NCBI GenBank assembly: GCA_948482865.1
Contig: CAOMHR010000103.1
Span: 1-6,087 of the forward strand
DNA length: 6,087 nucleotides
Source of the DNA: Christensenellaceae bacterium
GTDB taxonomy: Bacteria > Bacillota > Clostridia > Christensenellales > Borkfalkiaceae
Direction: 5' to 3'
The notes under the pieces are model-generated. The model was given only the letters and a program-made list of their open reading frames with translations, did no database searches and had not been told where the DNA came from. Below, piece by piece: positions 6,069 through 6,087 of the stretch. The position numbers and the translations under genes were made by a program. Position 1 is the stretch's first letter; each line of letters begins with the position of its first letter.

Positions 6069-6087
6069 AAAACACCGTATTTTAAAA

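Overview
This window is a gene-dense, single-strand stretch of a bacterial chromosome. Every gene I can support is on the minus strand, so transcription runs from high to low coordinates. The gene set suggests a Bacillota, probably Clostridia-like anaerobe: a CdaA-type membrane diadenylate cyclase, Firmicutes-style HolA and MnmE, an aspartate kinase with tandem ACT modules, moderate-to-low GC with AT-rich gaps, and purine-rich ribosome binding sites. The exact lineage is inference. I see no mobile element, CRISPR array, tRNA, rRNA or prophage signal.

Layout in transcription order. Block 1 (6068 to 3765) is mnmE (tRNA wobble-uridine modification GTPase) followed after 18 nt by holA (DNA polymerase III delta, clamp-loader subunit). 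It ends at a perfect 11-bp hairpin with a T-rich tail (3721-3761), a convincing intrinsic terminator. Block 2 starts just past it. A TATAAT box and an AGGAG site precede cdaA (3666-2845). cdaA overlaps by ATGA a 39-residue single-pass membrane ORF (2848-2729). Then come a DUF1015 family protein (2719-1547), an aspartate kinase (1525-206) and a 52-residue single-pass membrane protein (177-19). Gaps in this block are -4, 9, 21 and 28 nt, so it is probably one five-gene transcript.

How the genes fit together. Block 1 is housekeeping: tRNA modification and replication. Block 2 joins c-di-AMP synthesis to the committed step of aspartate-family amino acid synthesis (lysine, diaminopimelate, threonine, methionine). 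The most notable point is the 39-residue ORF. It sits exactly where the CdaA regulator CdaR (YbbR-domain protein) lies in the classical cdaA-cdaR-glmM operon. It resembles only the N-terminal membrane anchor of CdaR, with no YbbR domains and no room for decayed ones before the next gene. It has a strong ribosome binding site and stop-start overlap with cdaA, so it looks like a real small protein. The second small membrane protein, at the downstream end, also has a good ribosome binding site and no family I recognise. The rest of the window is ordinary chromosomal content.
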